Assembly (NCBI GenBank): GCA_946902985.2
Contig: OX336388.2
Span: 229,888,467-229,952,466 of the forward strand
Source of the DNA: Meconema thalassinum
Lineage: Eukaryota > Arthropoda > Insecta > Orthoptera > Tettigoniidae
Length of the DNA: 64,000 nucleotides
Direction: 5' to 3'
Part shown: piece after piece, positions 54,746-64,000 of the stretch
Layout of the letters: every line of letters begins with the position of its first letter
How positions within the stretch are numbered: the first letter of the stretch is position 1
The notes under the pieces: model-generated
What the model saw: only the letters and a program-made list of their open reading frames with translations
Database searches by the model: none
What the model was told of the DNA's origin: nothing
Translations under genes and position numbers: made by a program

Positions 54746-55265
54746 ATAAACATTTTTCACAACAAACAAACATTAGACTTAAGTACATCTATAATATGTT
54801 TTTTATTCTTAATTGATTGCTATCTTAATCGAGCTGACGATGACCTCAATGTCAGGTCAAAACATTTACATTATATAATAGATAGATTGGTGTATAATGT
54901 AAACTTTGAATTCATTTACCAATACGGATATCTACAAGCATTGTGCTATCAATGGCAAATGTATTTGTATTCTTTCAAGTTTAGAGGTGTAGAAAGAGAG
55001 CAGGTCAGAATGCTAACTGGCAATAGGGGTTCATGGAGGTGACTATACTGGACAGCACGCTGGAGGGCGAAACATTATCTGAATAAATATTGGAGCAGCC
55101 TGTATAGCATAGTCTTAGAATGTTTAGAAATTGATCTTCCTAGCGGGACTCATTCCATTAATGTTGAGCTATGGCAAGATCTATCAAGAGGCCCATTTTA
55201 TTCAGGTCGACCTATAGAAAGAGCCGAACAGGACACCACGCGGAATATATATCACATGAAGGCAA
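54746..55265. other. Unassigned sequence
   Basis: AT-rich; no domain or RNA motif. Confidence 0.35.
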
Positions 55266-55745
55266 CGAAAGGGTTGAAAGCATAAAGGATGTGTATTGGG
55301 GACGCAGAATAATAGGGAATTTTCATGAGGGAGGTGGGTGGGTGAGGGGAGCGAGTGAGTAAAAAGAAAAGAAGACCTAAAGAGGAAGAGGAGGGGTGGG
55401 GAGAGATAGAAAGGGTTAACGGTGGACTTCAATTGCAAATGACATTGCAAGGCAAGGAAAGAGGGACAGGGGGGGGGGGGGGTTGTAGAGAAATGGTGGA
55501 GAGAGTGAGATTAGGGATTAAATATTGGGGGTGAGAAGGAGAAAAGGTGGTAGGGGGGGATGGAGACTCCAAAAGTCGATACCGTAGCAAGCATTAACGC
55601 AAAGAACAATAGAGGAGTGAGGAAGGAGAAAAAGGAATAGCCCTCATATGACGCCATCTTGATATGTATGAGTGACTGAATAAAAAAAGAAGCTAAAGAA
55701 GAGAGAAAGGACCGGACCAAGTGGAATAAAAAAAATATGAAATGC
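55266..55745 (+). repeat. Polypurine-rich low-complexity tract
   Basis: Long stretches of A and G on the plus strand (ggtgggtgggtgaggggagc; a run of 13 or so G near 55470; gagaaggagaaaaggtgg). Minus-strand frames over it translate to F, L, S and P only and are artefacts. Confidence 0.75.
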
Positions 55746-56761
55746 AAAAATAATATGAGTAAGGCATTATTTTTTTGTTTTAAGGTACTGTAGAAAAAGG
55801 GATGAATTATATTATTTTTTGTAAAAAAAATAGTCTTAAAGTCAATGCTATTTTTTATGTATATGTGTGGGTCCCTTTTGGGTGGTAATATAGAAAGAGG
55901 ATTTTAAAAAAGTTGAAAAGAGAGGAGTGGGTTGTAAGGCGGTACAGATGGCGAGCTAGGTAGAAGAAATAATCTGTATTAAAAATATATATTCTTCATT
56001 ATGGTCGCTGTGGAATGAATTAATCTTAGTGACGAACCAAAAATAAAAAAGAATTACTTCATTATTCTGGCTGAATATTTCATCATCACAGATTTAATAA
56101 TTTAGGCCCGGAAGTAAATCCTGTCTTGTATTCATGCATTTTGGAATAGCTGGTGAAGAGCAAGCCGTTCGTTCTATCGTAAGATGTGTTTATTTACTAG
56201 GTTTGTGCATATTTGAACCAGTGGTGTAACTAGGAGGAGCGGAGGTGATTAAGGGGGACGATCCCCCCCAGGAGCCTGATAATGACATTTGATGGAGTTT
56301 CAAATTCTGAATAAATTCTTGTGAATGATGACAACTGTTTGGATTGATATGGAGAGCATTTCTTTTCACTCGCGTAACATTTTTAGCTTCAGCCTAACCT
56401 GATTGTCTATTATATCGAAAAAAAAAGTCCTCTCGGCACGCTGGAAGGCGGAGGTAGATTTCACCGGACAAACTTGGGGATAGGCGAAAATAGGCAGAAT
56501 ATGCAGGTTTTCGTAGAAGGATCAGGCCTCATTTATTGCGAGAAGGTATTTTATAATTGGAGCTTAATTAACTTTGTTTTCGTCATTTTATGCTTATTTT
56601 AAACATTTTATTGTCTTATGGGAACGGTAACCTTCTTGTCATTTGGGGTCCATTTTTATACTTGTGGTCACACTGTCCTTATGCAAGGTTTCGACACTGA
56701 TGTGTAACTATGTAACGGTCTGTTACTTCTACACGCAAAATTATATCTCCCGCAGAGATTT
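55746..56761. other. Unassigned region
   Basis: AT-rich with no supported gene. It may hold old DNA transposon sequence (a short C/G-run palindrome ggggga.gatccccc near 56253-56270). Confidence 0.35.
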
Positions 56762-57118
56762 TGGTTGGTTCCTCAGTTTAGGGGCTGCGACAACGCGGTC
56801 ATGTAACCCCGTGTACTTAGGGATGGCTGTATTAGTCTGTCGTTCAGGTAAGGACTGCAGACGGTCAATTTCAAGCAGCAGTTCCTAATGTTGCTACCAG
56901 GTACTACCGTTAATGACACCTAGATGTGAACTTGGTTACTAGATGCCACCGCAACCAGCAACTCGCAACGAACGTTGGAACTTCCCCTCCAAAGGAAAGC
57001 ATACTGAGGGACTTTTAGCGCTCTTAGAAAATCCGACGACTTCGGCCGGCTTTGAACTCGCGACCTTGGGCATAGACATTCAGCATGCTACCAGTTACGT
57101 CACCGAAGCCGCTTCACA
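56762..57118 (-). repeat. SINE family A copy
   Basis: The far end ttggttcctcagtttagggg and gacaacgcggtcatgta match 14039. The tRNA-like head at the right reads, reversed, gcggcttcggtgacgtaact. Similar length to 49194-49596 but with the alternative body. Confidence 0.8.
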
Positions 57119-57179
57119 CTTAGTCAGATGGAAATCTGAATCTGATCTCGTGCAAGTGCGTTATCTTGGCAACGTCTGA
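57119..57179. other. Spacer
   Basis: No feature. Confidence 0.3.
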
Positions 57180-57700
57180 TGGCTCATCCCTCATCAATTT
57201 AGTAGTATTGCCATGGCAACTACTGATAGCTCTTGGCATTTTCTTATAATTCCGAAATCATTTTTCTCATCCCTTGGCATAATGGTGGGTCATATCAAAA
57301 ATTCTTTCAGACAAAAGTTTTAGGTAATTATTAGGGAAATATTGTCCATTTTGTACGGTTTTGATATTGTGCCTATTAAGAGAGATATGATTAATGTTTC
57401 CCGAAAAACCCACTTTTTCCCACCCCTTTGGTCAATGGTTGGTGCTATAAAAAAACTCTTAAAACATAAATTTTTGGGCTTTATCCGACACATAGTATGA
57501 ACGTTGAACGGATTCGATATTTCACATATTAAGAGAGTTATAGCAATATTTAACCTTTTCGATAAAAGCCCCCCATTTTCACCCCCTTCAACCGATTTAG
57601 CCCAGTAACGAACTCAACCGAGATTTCATAGGTATACATATTCGGTAAAAAAATCAAAGTGATTGGTGCAAAATTACGGCAGTTATCGTGTCCACAAGAA
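57180..57700. repeat. Degenerate modular repeat, about 140-150 bp units
   Basis: Three blocks each end in a polyC/acc phrase preceded by a conserved idea: cccgaaaaacccactttttc, then aaagccccccattttcaccc, with atattaagagagttatagca and attaagagagatatgattaa as related words. Coding potential absent. Confidence 0.5.
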
Positions 57701-58117
57701 ACTGAGATACATATATATATATACTGTACAGTGTGGTCCACCCGCCCCTTATTATTTAGTTTTATGAAACCCAACTAACACTGCATTTCCCCCGATGGTC
57801 GATATTGCTCTGCGCTCTGACTGTGTGACAGCAATGTAATTGGGTCATTGGTCTAGCAGAGAAAAAGCGACCTTAAACTTTTCCCCGCCAAATAGTATGG
57901 CCCATTCTACTAACATATGACTTATTGCTCCTTGAAATAACACACATACACGTAATACGATCGAATTAATAGCTTACGCCACGTGATCTGTAATAGTAGA
58001 AAGTTAAATCAACACCATAAACCGTGATTGAAGACTTTGAGATGGATTTAAACGTTTGAGGTGGACGGCTACAGTAACAACTACAAGTGCAGCGCGCGCG
58101 CTTTCTGCCATGCACTA

Positions 58118-58205
58118 GTGGCCGATGCGGTTAAAGCACGGCCGTAGACGGCGGGAGAAAATGGGTAGAATAGTGCATCGAATCCAGTGGTAGGCATACT
58201 TTTTT
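58118..58205 (+). repeat. Short tRNA-like SINE head
   Basis: gtggccgatgcggttaaagc is A-box-like and gtgcatcgaatccagtggt is B-box-like, about 60 bp apart, ending in a T7 run. It does not fold as an obvious functional tRNA, so it is called SINE-derived. Confidence 0.5.
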
Positions 58206-58397
58206 TAATGAAAGCCCACGCTCCATTTTAGTTGGGATGTAACTACATTGCCACATTCATTCCCTTACATGTATTTTTGTGAAGGGTGGGTTGAATTTTC
58301 CTGATTTATAAAGAGAATACGACCGAATTGATAGCTTTTGCCACGTGACCTGTAATGGCAGAAAATTAAAAAAAACTGTCATGGATATTAACATAAC

Positions 58398-58645
58398 ATA
58401 TCGACGTGTCGCTCTGGAGGTCCAGGTTCGATTCCCAGTTCTGCTAAGAAATCCAATACTGGTCTGAGGGCTGAAATTGGATACACTCAGCTTCGTGAAG
58501 CAAATCTGAGAAGAGGTGGGTTCGATTCCCACCTCAGAACCCTGGAAGTGGTTCTCTGTGGTTTCCCACTTCTGCTCCAGGCTATTGCCGGGACGGTTTC
58601 TAACTTAAGGCCCCGGCCGCCTCCTTCCCCATCCTCACCTTCATT
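58398..58645 (+). repeat. SINE family E
   Basis: B-box-like ccaggttcgattcccag, then gggttcgattcccacctcag, gtggtttcccacttctgctc and a closing ccccggccgcctccttcccc. The copy at 168-330 is a truncated relative. Confidence 0.75.
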
Positions 58646-58820
58646 GCTAATACATACATTATACAGACACCGCTATAGACAGGTTATCATAGGAATTCTA
58701 CACACACACACCCAAGTGCACGGGGCTAAATGATCGCGATGTTCTAGCCCCTCTAATGAAACAAGATTCTGATCGCCGGTATACGTATTCTTTAAAATTT
58801 TCCGTGGTATTATTTTGTTT

Positions 58821-59290
58821 GTCGCCTCCGTAGCGTAGCATGGTTAGCTGCCGCACCGGGTTCGATTCCCGGCTCTGCCACGAAATTTGAAAAAGTGGTA
58901 TGAGGACTGAAACGGGGTCTACTCAGCCTCGGGTGGTCCAAATGAGTAGAGGGTGTTCGATTCCCCCTCAGCCATCCTCGAAATGGTTTTCCGTGGTTTC
59001 CCACTTCGTCTTCGGGCAAATGCCGGGATGGTACCTTCTTAAAGGCCACGGCCGCCTCCTTCCCTCTTCCTTGCCTATCCATCCTCACCATCCTTTACCT
59101 TCCCTCATGAGGCCCCTGTTAGCTTTGCGAGGCCGCCATGGCGAGGTGCCAATCCCACCTCACCAGTTGTATCCCTTCCGATTCGATGTTCCCAGCTCTA
59201 GGACACTGCCCGTAGAGGCGGTAGTGGTGAGTTCCCTCGCTGAGTCCGTGGGTTCCACCAACCTGGAGGGTAAACGACTAGAAATATTTG
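58821..59290 (+). repeat. SINE family E2, copy 1
   Basis: gtcgcctccgtagcgtagca (A-box-like) and gggttcgattcccggctctg (B box) are followed by the same body as 59772-60267. A 20 bp section between the boxes is missing compared with that copy. The frame 58900-59301 crosses it and is not a gene. Confidence 0.85.
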
Positions 59291-59586
59291 CACAAAAATA
59301 ATCCTACCCGAGTTAATTCAGCAGGAAATTAAATATTCATAAATAACTGTCGAGTTTCGTTTACTGAATATTGCGCATTGGACGCTTGTATTCTTCCATG
59401 GCCTCCTCGAATACGCCACTATGACACTTCCCAGGCAGTGAAATTTAAAATAGGAGGCCTTGGAAGTCAGTGCATGTGCGATCTTGAGCTCTTATTTTTG
59501 GAGAACCCCTATCATAATGAAACTTGAACTATAATGAGCCTCTTTAAGATGCAGTTTTCTAGCATATCATATTTATATTTCGGCAT
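59291..59586. other. Unassigned sequence
   Basis: The phrase taaatattcataaataactg resembles 41415 and 60283, so it may belong to the palindromic repeat's neighbourhood. Confidence 0.35.
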
Positions 59587-59750
59587 GGTCGAACATAATA
59601 GTGCATTATGCAACGAGCCTATAATGGCAATAATTAAGACACGAGTATGTTTATAAAACGAGCGTATGCGAGTTTTATAATTTCCATACGAGTGTCTTAA
59701 TTACCATTATAGACGAGTTGCATACGACGGTTTATGTTCGACGATAATTA
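59587..59750. repeat. Palindromic MITE-like hairpin, second copy
   Basis: Arms tcgaacataatagtgcatta...gcaacgagcctataatggc and the complementary ccattatagacgagttgca...tttatgttcga give a stem of about 65 bp with imperfections. It has the same core as 41285-41375. Confidence 0.75.
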
Positions 59751-59771
59751 TTATAAGTATTTTATGTTCGA

Positions 59772-60267
59772 GGTCGCCTCCGTAGCGTAGCGGTCAGCCT
59801 GGTTAGCTGCCGCCCCGGAGGTCCTGGGTTCGATTCCCGGCTCTGCCACGAAATTTGAAAAGTGGTACGAGGACTGGAACGGGGTATACTCAGCCTCGAG
59901 TGGCCCAAATGAGTAGAAGGGTTCGATTCCCCCTCAGCCATCCTCGAAGTGGTTTTCCGTGGTTTCCCACTTCATCTTCGGGCAAATGCCGGGATGGTAC
60001 CTTCTTCAAGGCCACGGCCGCTTCCTTCTCTCTTCCTTGCCTATCCATCCTCACCATCCCTTACCTTCCCTCATGTGGCCCCTGTTCGCTTTGCAGGCGA
60101 GGCCGCCGTGGCGAGGTGCCAATCCCACCTCACCAGTTGTATCCCTCCGATTCGATGTTCCCTGCTCTAGGACACTGCCCGTAGAGGCGGTAGTGGTGAG
60201 TTCCCTCGCTGAGTCCGTGGGTTCCACCAACCTGGAGGGTAAACGACTAGAAATAAATAAAATAAAA
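59772..60267 (+). repeat. SINE family E2, copy 2, with 9 bp target duplications
   Basis: tatgttcga stands at 59763-59771 and 60268-60276. The head cctccgtagcgtagcggtca has an A box and gggttcgattcccggctctg a B box. The 496 bp body ends in an aaataaataaaataaaa tail. This is a textbook SINE insertion, here within the sequence beside the palindromic MITE. Confidence 0.92.
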
Positions 60268-60324
60268 TATGTTCGAACATAAATATTCATACATATCTGT
60301 CGAGATTTCGCAAGTTTTATGTAC

Positions 60325-60700
60325 TGTGCCACTGCGCGAGCGATTGCGAATGTGGTGGCAACAGGATGGGGCCCCACCTCACGGATCATTAGTCGTCAGG
60401 AACCATCTTCATGATACATATCCAAATAAATGGATAGGAAGAGGAGGACCCTTTCACTGGCCTGCCAGATCACCCGATCTTACGCCACTTGACTTCTTCC
60501 TGTGGGGTCACTTAAAGCAGGTAGTATATGCACATGAGCCTCAAGAGCCTGAAGATCCTGACCACCTTCGGCAACTAATCACCGAGGCATGCCAAGCTGT
60601 TACACCTCAGATGTTACAGCGTGCAAGACTGTCTGTAATACGTCGTGCTGAAATCTGCATCAACCAAGGTGGTCAACATTTCGAACACTTGCTACACTGA
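60325..60700 (+). pseudogene. Tc1-like transposase C-terminal fragment
   Basis: Reads RMWWQQDGAPPHGSLVVRNH, then GGPFHWPARSPDLTPLDFFL and WGHLKQVVYAHEPQEP, ending GGQHFEHLLH at a stop (60698-60700). The QQDGAPPH aspartate and the SPDLTPLDFFLWG block are those of DDE_3-type transposases of insect Tc1/DUF4817 elements. The frame is uninterrupted over this span but the N-terminal two thirds are absent, so it cannot act alone. Confidence 0.85.
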
Positions 60701-60731
60701 ATATGCAGAGTACCTTGCCTTATTCCTACAG

Positions 60732-60930
60732 GGGGGTGTGGTGGCGCAGCGGTCAAGCTCTTTGCCTCTCACCAACGCCATGTCCTGTGGTTCGAATTCA
60801 CGTAAAATGGAGATCCCGTGGCTTATGATCGCGAGATTAACGGTCACGCTAAACTACAAGCTTTCTTCCTACATACCATTATGTCATCGTCTAACCTGCC
60901 TACGTAGCATCGAATAAAAACGGTCCTTTT
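60732..60930 (+). repeat. tRNA-type SINE family F
   Basis: gtggtggcgcagcggtcaag (A-box-like), tgtcctgtggttcgaattca (B-box-like), then gatcccgtggcttatgatcg. The tail region is caggaccaaataaaaattca. Its truncated relative is at 657-746. Confidence 0.75.
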
Positions 60931-61019
60931 CAGGACCAAATAAAAATTCATTTATGGAACAGGTAGATATGTGTCCGTAGTGCAGCTACTGTAAACGGCA
61001 TTAAGCAAAAAAAAAAAAG
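60931..61019. other. Spacer with A-run
   Basis: Ends in about 12 A at 61007-61018, perhaps the tail of the adjoining SINE. Confidence 0.35.
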
Positions 61020-61118
61020 AACTTATTTGCCTTGGGTTCGAACCTGCTACATTGCAGCATGACTGACGTTACGGCAGAGAAGCACGATTTAACCATCTTA
61101 GCTACCGTGAGCCGTGGT
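61020..61118 (-). repeat. tRNA-like SINE head
   Basis: Reversed, it reads ccacggctcacggtagctaa and gcaggttcgaacccaaggc, A- and B-box-like. The extra spacing argues against a working tRNA gene. Confidence 0.5.
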
Positions 61119-61392
61119 AGTGTGCTGTAACGTATTGAGTCTATTTGTAGTCCTCATAGACACTTCATGTCTTTCATAAGGCAGTGTTGTTTGGATGTGT
61201 CGATTTACACATTCGTTATAGTTGATGGCATTGAAATAACAATGCTGCCAATAATTTCGAATTTAATCGTGAGCATGAACTCAACCGTAAAGCTGTACTA
61301 GGCCAAGTACTAATGTTTTTAGGACGACTATGATATACGCGTTAGTTGGGTTGCCTTCCTCCAAAAAAATAAGGGGCTGGTGGACCACACTG
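61119..61392. other. Right inner part of the TA-flanked DNA element
   Basis: Non-coding. Carries the right inverted end of 57729-61392. Confidence 0.5.
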
Positions 61393-61409
61393 TATATATA
61401 TGCATATAT

Positions 61410-61440
<31 letters not shown>

Positions 61441-61441
61441 A
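61393..61441. repeat. (TA)n/(CA)n microsatellite
   Basis: tatatatatgcatatatac, then acacacacac and a second tatata run. A similar run is at 57708-57722, consistent with insertion of the DNA element into such a repeat. Confidence 0.85.
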
Positions 61442-61704
61442 CTCCACCTGCAGCAACTACTGGGTGGATTGAGTAGCTCAGTCGTTGCTGTTACCGGTCC
61501 CAAGTCCGGGTAAAGGAGGAGGGTTGGCTCGAAGCCGTAAAATAATATTCAGCCCAGACACCAAGAGGCACCAGTAAACCACAGCATAACATCAGCTGCC
61601 GTATGAACTAACAATCCTTACGATGAGAGTGAATTTTATGGATTATCAGCGATTCACTCGCCCTGGGCTCACGCCCACCAGCTAAAATAAACCACGAACT
61701 TCGC
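61442..61704 (+). other. 5' untranslated region of the LINE at the window end
   Basis: Starts actccacctgcagcaactac. It is GC-richer than the surroundings and has no frame joined to the ORF beyond 61633 (TGA at 61630). An internal Pol II promoter is expected for such LINEs; none can be pinpointed. Confidence 0.55.
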
Positions 61705-64000
61705 ATGATGGAAGCACAAGCAAAAAAGCAACTACCTCAGGCCAGAGCTAAGAAGAGCGAAGGCGAACCTGGTCATTCGGCTTCTGGGGGACCAGGACGT
61801 CATGCCGGGAAGGATCGGAGCTTCCCAAAACTCCTCAAACCTAAGCGAACGCAATTCATTGGTACACTAAACGTACAGACGCTGACCAAAACTGGGAAAC
61901 TCAAGACACTGACGGACACCAGCGACAGATTCGGAATTCTCATACTTGCAGTACAAGAAACACGATTCCGTGATTGTGATCACTTCGACTCCGGTGGATA
62001 CCGTATCTATAAGGGAAAACCAGCAACTAAGCTAAGAAATAGTAATTTACATGTGTTCGGAACAGCATTCCTTGTGCACTACAGTATCCAGAACTCAGTG
62101 ATAGACTTCACATCACCTTCGAATCGTCTCTCTCTACTCACAGTTAAATGCGCCAATAAGGCCTCTACATTGATAAACTCACATGCTCCAGTTAACCATG
62201 ATCCTGACAAAAACAAAGTTGAGAAGTTCTGGTCTCAACTTGAACGGACACTTACTAAGATCCCTCAACACCATATTAAGATCCTCCTCGGAGATTTCAA
62301 TGCGCAAATTGGCAGAGAACGGGAACACAGACATATCATTGGGAATTTCTCGGCACACAAAAAGACGAATGCGAATGGGCTTCGCTTAATCAACATATGT
62401 GGAATGGCCAACCTACAACTAATGTCCACACATTTCAAGAAACCACCACGAAAAATGACTACATGGAAATCTCCCATAAACCACATCGGCGAGTATCAAG
62501 TAGATCATGTAGCAATAACCAGACAATTCTCTCCAGAAATCATGAAAGTGAGGGTACGCAAAGGTTACGTAGAGTCCGACCATCATCTCTCGCAGATCAA
62601 AGTCCGCTTCATACCCAGTCGTAAAAAGCGTCCAAATTCCAAACTCCCACGCATATATCCGGAATACCTAAAAGAACACGCACAGGAGTTTACACAATCA
62701 TTACAGACTAACACGGAAACATGGGATGAACTTCTCAAGGCCATCCAAGAATCAACAAGAAAACTCGGCAAACCACCAAGGAAACGAAAACACAGATGGT
62801 GGAGCATAGACTGTGATAAAGCCCTAGAGTCCCGAATCCGAGCCTGGAAGATATGGAATAGCAACCGAACACCAGAACATTGGCAGAACTTTTTAGAAAC
62901 GCAGAAGCAAACATCCAAAACAATCAGACGAGTTAAACGCATGTACCACCTCAAACGATTGGAAGAAATCGATAATGACTTTAAGAGGAACAACACACGA
63001 AATTTCCACAGGACATTTAGGGAAGAACTGACGAACTACAAGCCACCCAGTCTTTGTTTTCGCCGCCCTGATGGCACACTTGAGACAAACACAAAGGACA
63101 ATTGTGATATCCTGAAACAGTTCTTCGAGGAGCTTCACAATTGTGAACCACCTGCAGAGAATCTCCAACTCCACTTTACTGCCCCAAACCAGGACTCAGT
63201 ACCACCAACATATGATGAGATACAAAACATCATATTACATCTCAAAAACAACAAGGCACCAGGAGAAGACGGTGTAATCGCCGAAGTGCTCAAGATTGGA
63301 GGTGAACTCTTGACTGAAAGACTACAAAACATCATTGCTAATATATGGGAGAGTGACACCATACCGGTTGATTGGAAAACTGCTTTGATTCACGCACTAC
63401 ACAAAAAGGGCGACAAGACAGATCCGAATAATTACCGGGGCATTTCACTCCTGCCAATCGCCTACAAGGTACTCTCACGTGCCCTCTTCACCAGATTGGA
63501 GCAACAGACAGAGCACATGATCGGTGAATATCAGGCGGGATTTCGACCGCGTCGATCGTGTGCAGAACAGATCTGGAACCTCAAGATGGTACTCCAACAT
63601 CGCCAGTCGAATCGCACAGTTGTCACCTTCGTAGATTTTAAGAAAGCATATGATTCAATCGACCGCGCAACTCTGTTTAACATACTTCGTGAATATGGTG
63701 TGGACAACAAAACAACTACATTAATCCAACAGACCTTGACAGATACAACTTCTAAAGTTAAATTTATGGGTGAAGTGTCCGAACCTTTTCACATTAGAAC
63801 AGGCGTAAGACAGGGTGATGGGTTGTCCCCACTCCTATTCAACCTGGTACTAGATAAGATCATCAGAACATGGGAGAAAGAAATACCTGGAATAAGTATG
63901 GGAACAAAAGAACAACGAATCAACATAAAATGCTTTGCCTTTGCTGACGACCTAGCAATAATTACCCGGACTCCAGAAGAAGCCAGACATGCCATCGAGA
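61705..64000 (+). CDS. LINE polyprotein: APE endonuclease and reverse transcriptase, open to the window edge
   Basis: First ATG of a frame with no stop for 765 codons, cut by the window end. The endonuclease covers roughly residues 50-300: N56 in IGTLNVQTL, E85 in LAVQETRF, LLGDFNAQIG at about 195-204, and SDHHL at 291-295, all the residues needed for metal-dependent DNA nicking. The RT follows from about 500: KNNKAPGEDGV, PNNYRGISLLPIAYKVLS, VTFVDFKKAYDSIDRATLF with the first Asp, RTGVRQGDGLSPLLFNLVLD, and FAFADDLAII with the Asp pair at 748-749. It nicks target DNA and copies its RNA there. It resembles RTE-like elements often labelled craniofacial development protein 2-like in insects; the clade is inferred. 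It is the only intact long mobile-element frame here. Confidence 0.92.
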   Translation, partial: MMEAQAKKQLPQARAKKSEGEPGHSASGGPGRHAGKDRSFPKLLKPKRTQFIGTLNVQTLTKTGKLKTLTDTSDRFGILILAVQETRFRDCDHFDSGGYRIYKGKPATKLRNSNLHVFGTAFLVHYSIQNSVIDFTSPSNRLSLLTVKCANKASTLINSHAPVNHDPDKNKVEKFWSQLERTLTKIPQHHIKILLGDFNAQIGREREHRHIIGNFSAHKKTNANGLRLINICGMANLQLMSTHFKKPPRKMTTWKSPINHIGEYQVDHVAITRQFSPEIMKVRVRKGYVESDHHLSQIKVRFIPSRKKRPNSKLPRIYPEYLKEHAQEFTQSLQTNTETWDELLKAIQESTRKLGKPPRKRKHRWWSIDCDKALESRIRAWKIWNSNRTPEHWQNFLETQKQTSKTIRRVKRMYHLKRLEEIDNDFKRNNTRNFHRTFREELTNYKPPSLCFRRPDGTLETNTKDNCDILKQFFEELHNCEPPAENLQLHFTAPNQDSVPPTYDEIQNIILHLKNNKAPGEDGVIAEVLKIGGELLTERLQNIIANIWESDTIPVDWKTALIHALHKKGDKTDPNNYRGISLLPIAYKVLSRALFTRLEQQTEHMIGEYQAGFRPRRSCAEQIWNLKMVLQHRQSNRTVVTFVDFKKAYDSIDRATLFNILREYGVDNKTTTLIQQTLTDTTSKVKFMGEVSEPFHIRTGVRQGDGLSPLLFNLVLDKIIRTWEKEIPGISMGTKEQRINIKCFAFADDLAIITRTPEEARHAIE

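Larger units (their letters stand above)
57729..61392. mobile_element. TA-flanked DNA transposon, composite with nested SINEs
   Basis: The ends are inverted: cagtgtggtccacccgcccc at the left and, reversed, cagtgtggtccaccagcccc at the right. Both share a further aacccaactaac about 40 bp in. TA stands at 57727-57728 and 61393-61394, inside TA/CA microsatellite DNA. A Tc1-like transposase C-terminus lies within (60325-60700). Several SINEs and a palindromic MITE have inserted into it. Treating it as one element is an inference from the matching ends. Confidence 0.65.

Noticed and set aside
58821..58880. Possible genuine tRNA genes at the SINE heads (58821, 59772, 60732, 49596, 54276)
   Set aside because: A and B boxes are present, but each is followed by a repeat body, the box spacing is irregular and they recur as families, so they are tRNA-derived SINEs.
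58900..59301. 133-codon frame, partly repeated at 59959-60282
   Set aside because: The similarity is due to two SINE E2 copies.

Overview
This window looks like repeat-dominated nuclear DNA of an arthropod, most likely an insect with a large genome. Many tRNA-derived SINEs, DUF4817-type and mariner transposase remnants, RTE-like LINEs, and hAT, PIF/Harbinger and piggyBac derivatives occur together; an orthopteroid source is my guess and the sequence does not prove it. I found no convincing host gene exon, rRNA, genuine tRNA gene, CRISPR array or bacterial operon. Nearly every recognisable open frame belongs to a mobile element, usually broken.

Layout. 1-3.6 kb: SINE pieces, a fold-back DNA transposon, and a LINE remnant split by a piggyBac-like MITE. 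3.6-9.9 kb: an RTE-like LINE (copy A) interrupted by a 5.25 kb LTR element (4313-9559, TSD attaa) that has near-identical 730 bp LTRs and a gag but no pol. 10-16.5 kb: transposase and LINE fragments, a mariner deletion derivative, a SINE and low-complexity DNA. 16.5-33.1 kb: a second RTE-like LINE (copy B, minus strand) split by a 14.6 kb Ty3/Gypsy element (16847-31446, TSD ctac). That element has unusually long LTRs (3.8 kb), a degenerate gag-pol on the minus strand and an iterated tRNA-Lys primer-binding module; a third LINE copy (C) abuts it. 33-40.3 kb: a hAT MITE with perfect 8 bp TSDs, then several copies of a hairpin-ended, tandem-repeat-bearing family that resembles Helentron-associated elements, some with SINEs nested inside. 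40.3-51.1 kb: more LINE and SINE fragments. 51.2-53.6 kb: another copy of the hairpin family and a PIF/Harbinger deletion derivative. 53.6-61.4 kb: nested SINEs and a TA-flanked DNA element carrying a transposase remnant. 61.4-64 kb: the 5' part of a LINE with 765 uninterrupted codons that runs off the window.

The clearest biology is stratigraphy. LINE copies serve as landing pads, two different LTR elements inserted within about 25 bp of the same LINE consensus position, and SINEs and MITEs inserted into one another with readable target-site duplications. The two most unusual objects are the gag-only LTR element, which looks young yet has a frameshifted gag, and the Gypsy element with giant LTRs and four stacked LTR-end/primer-site modules.
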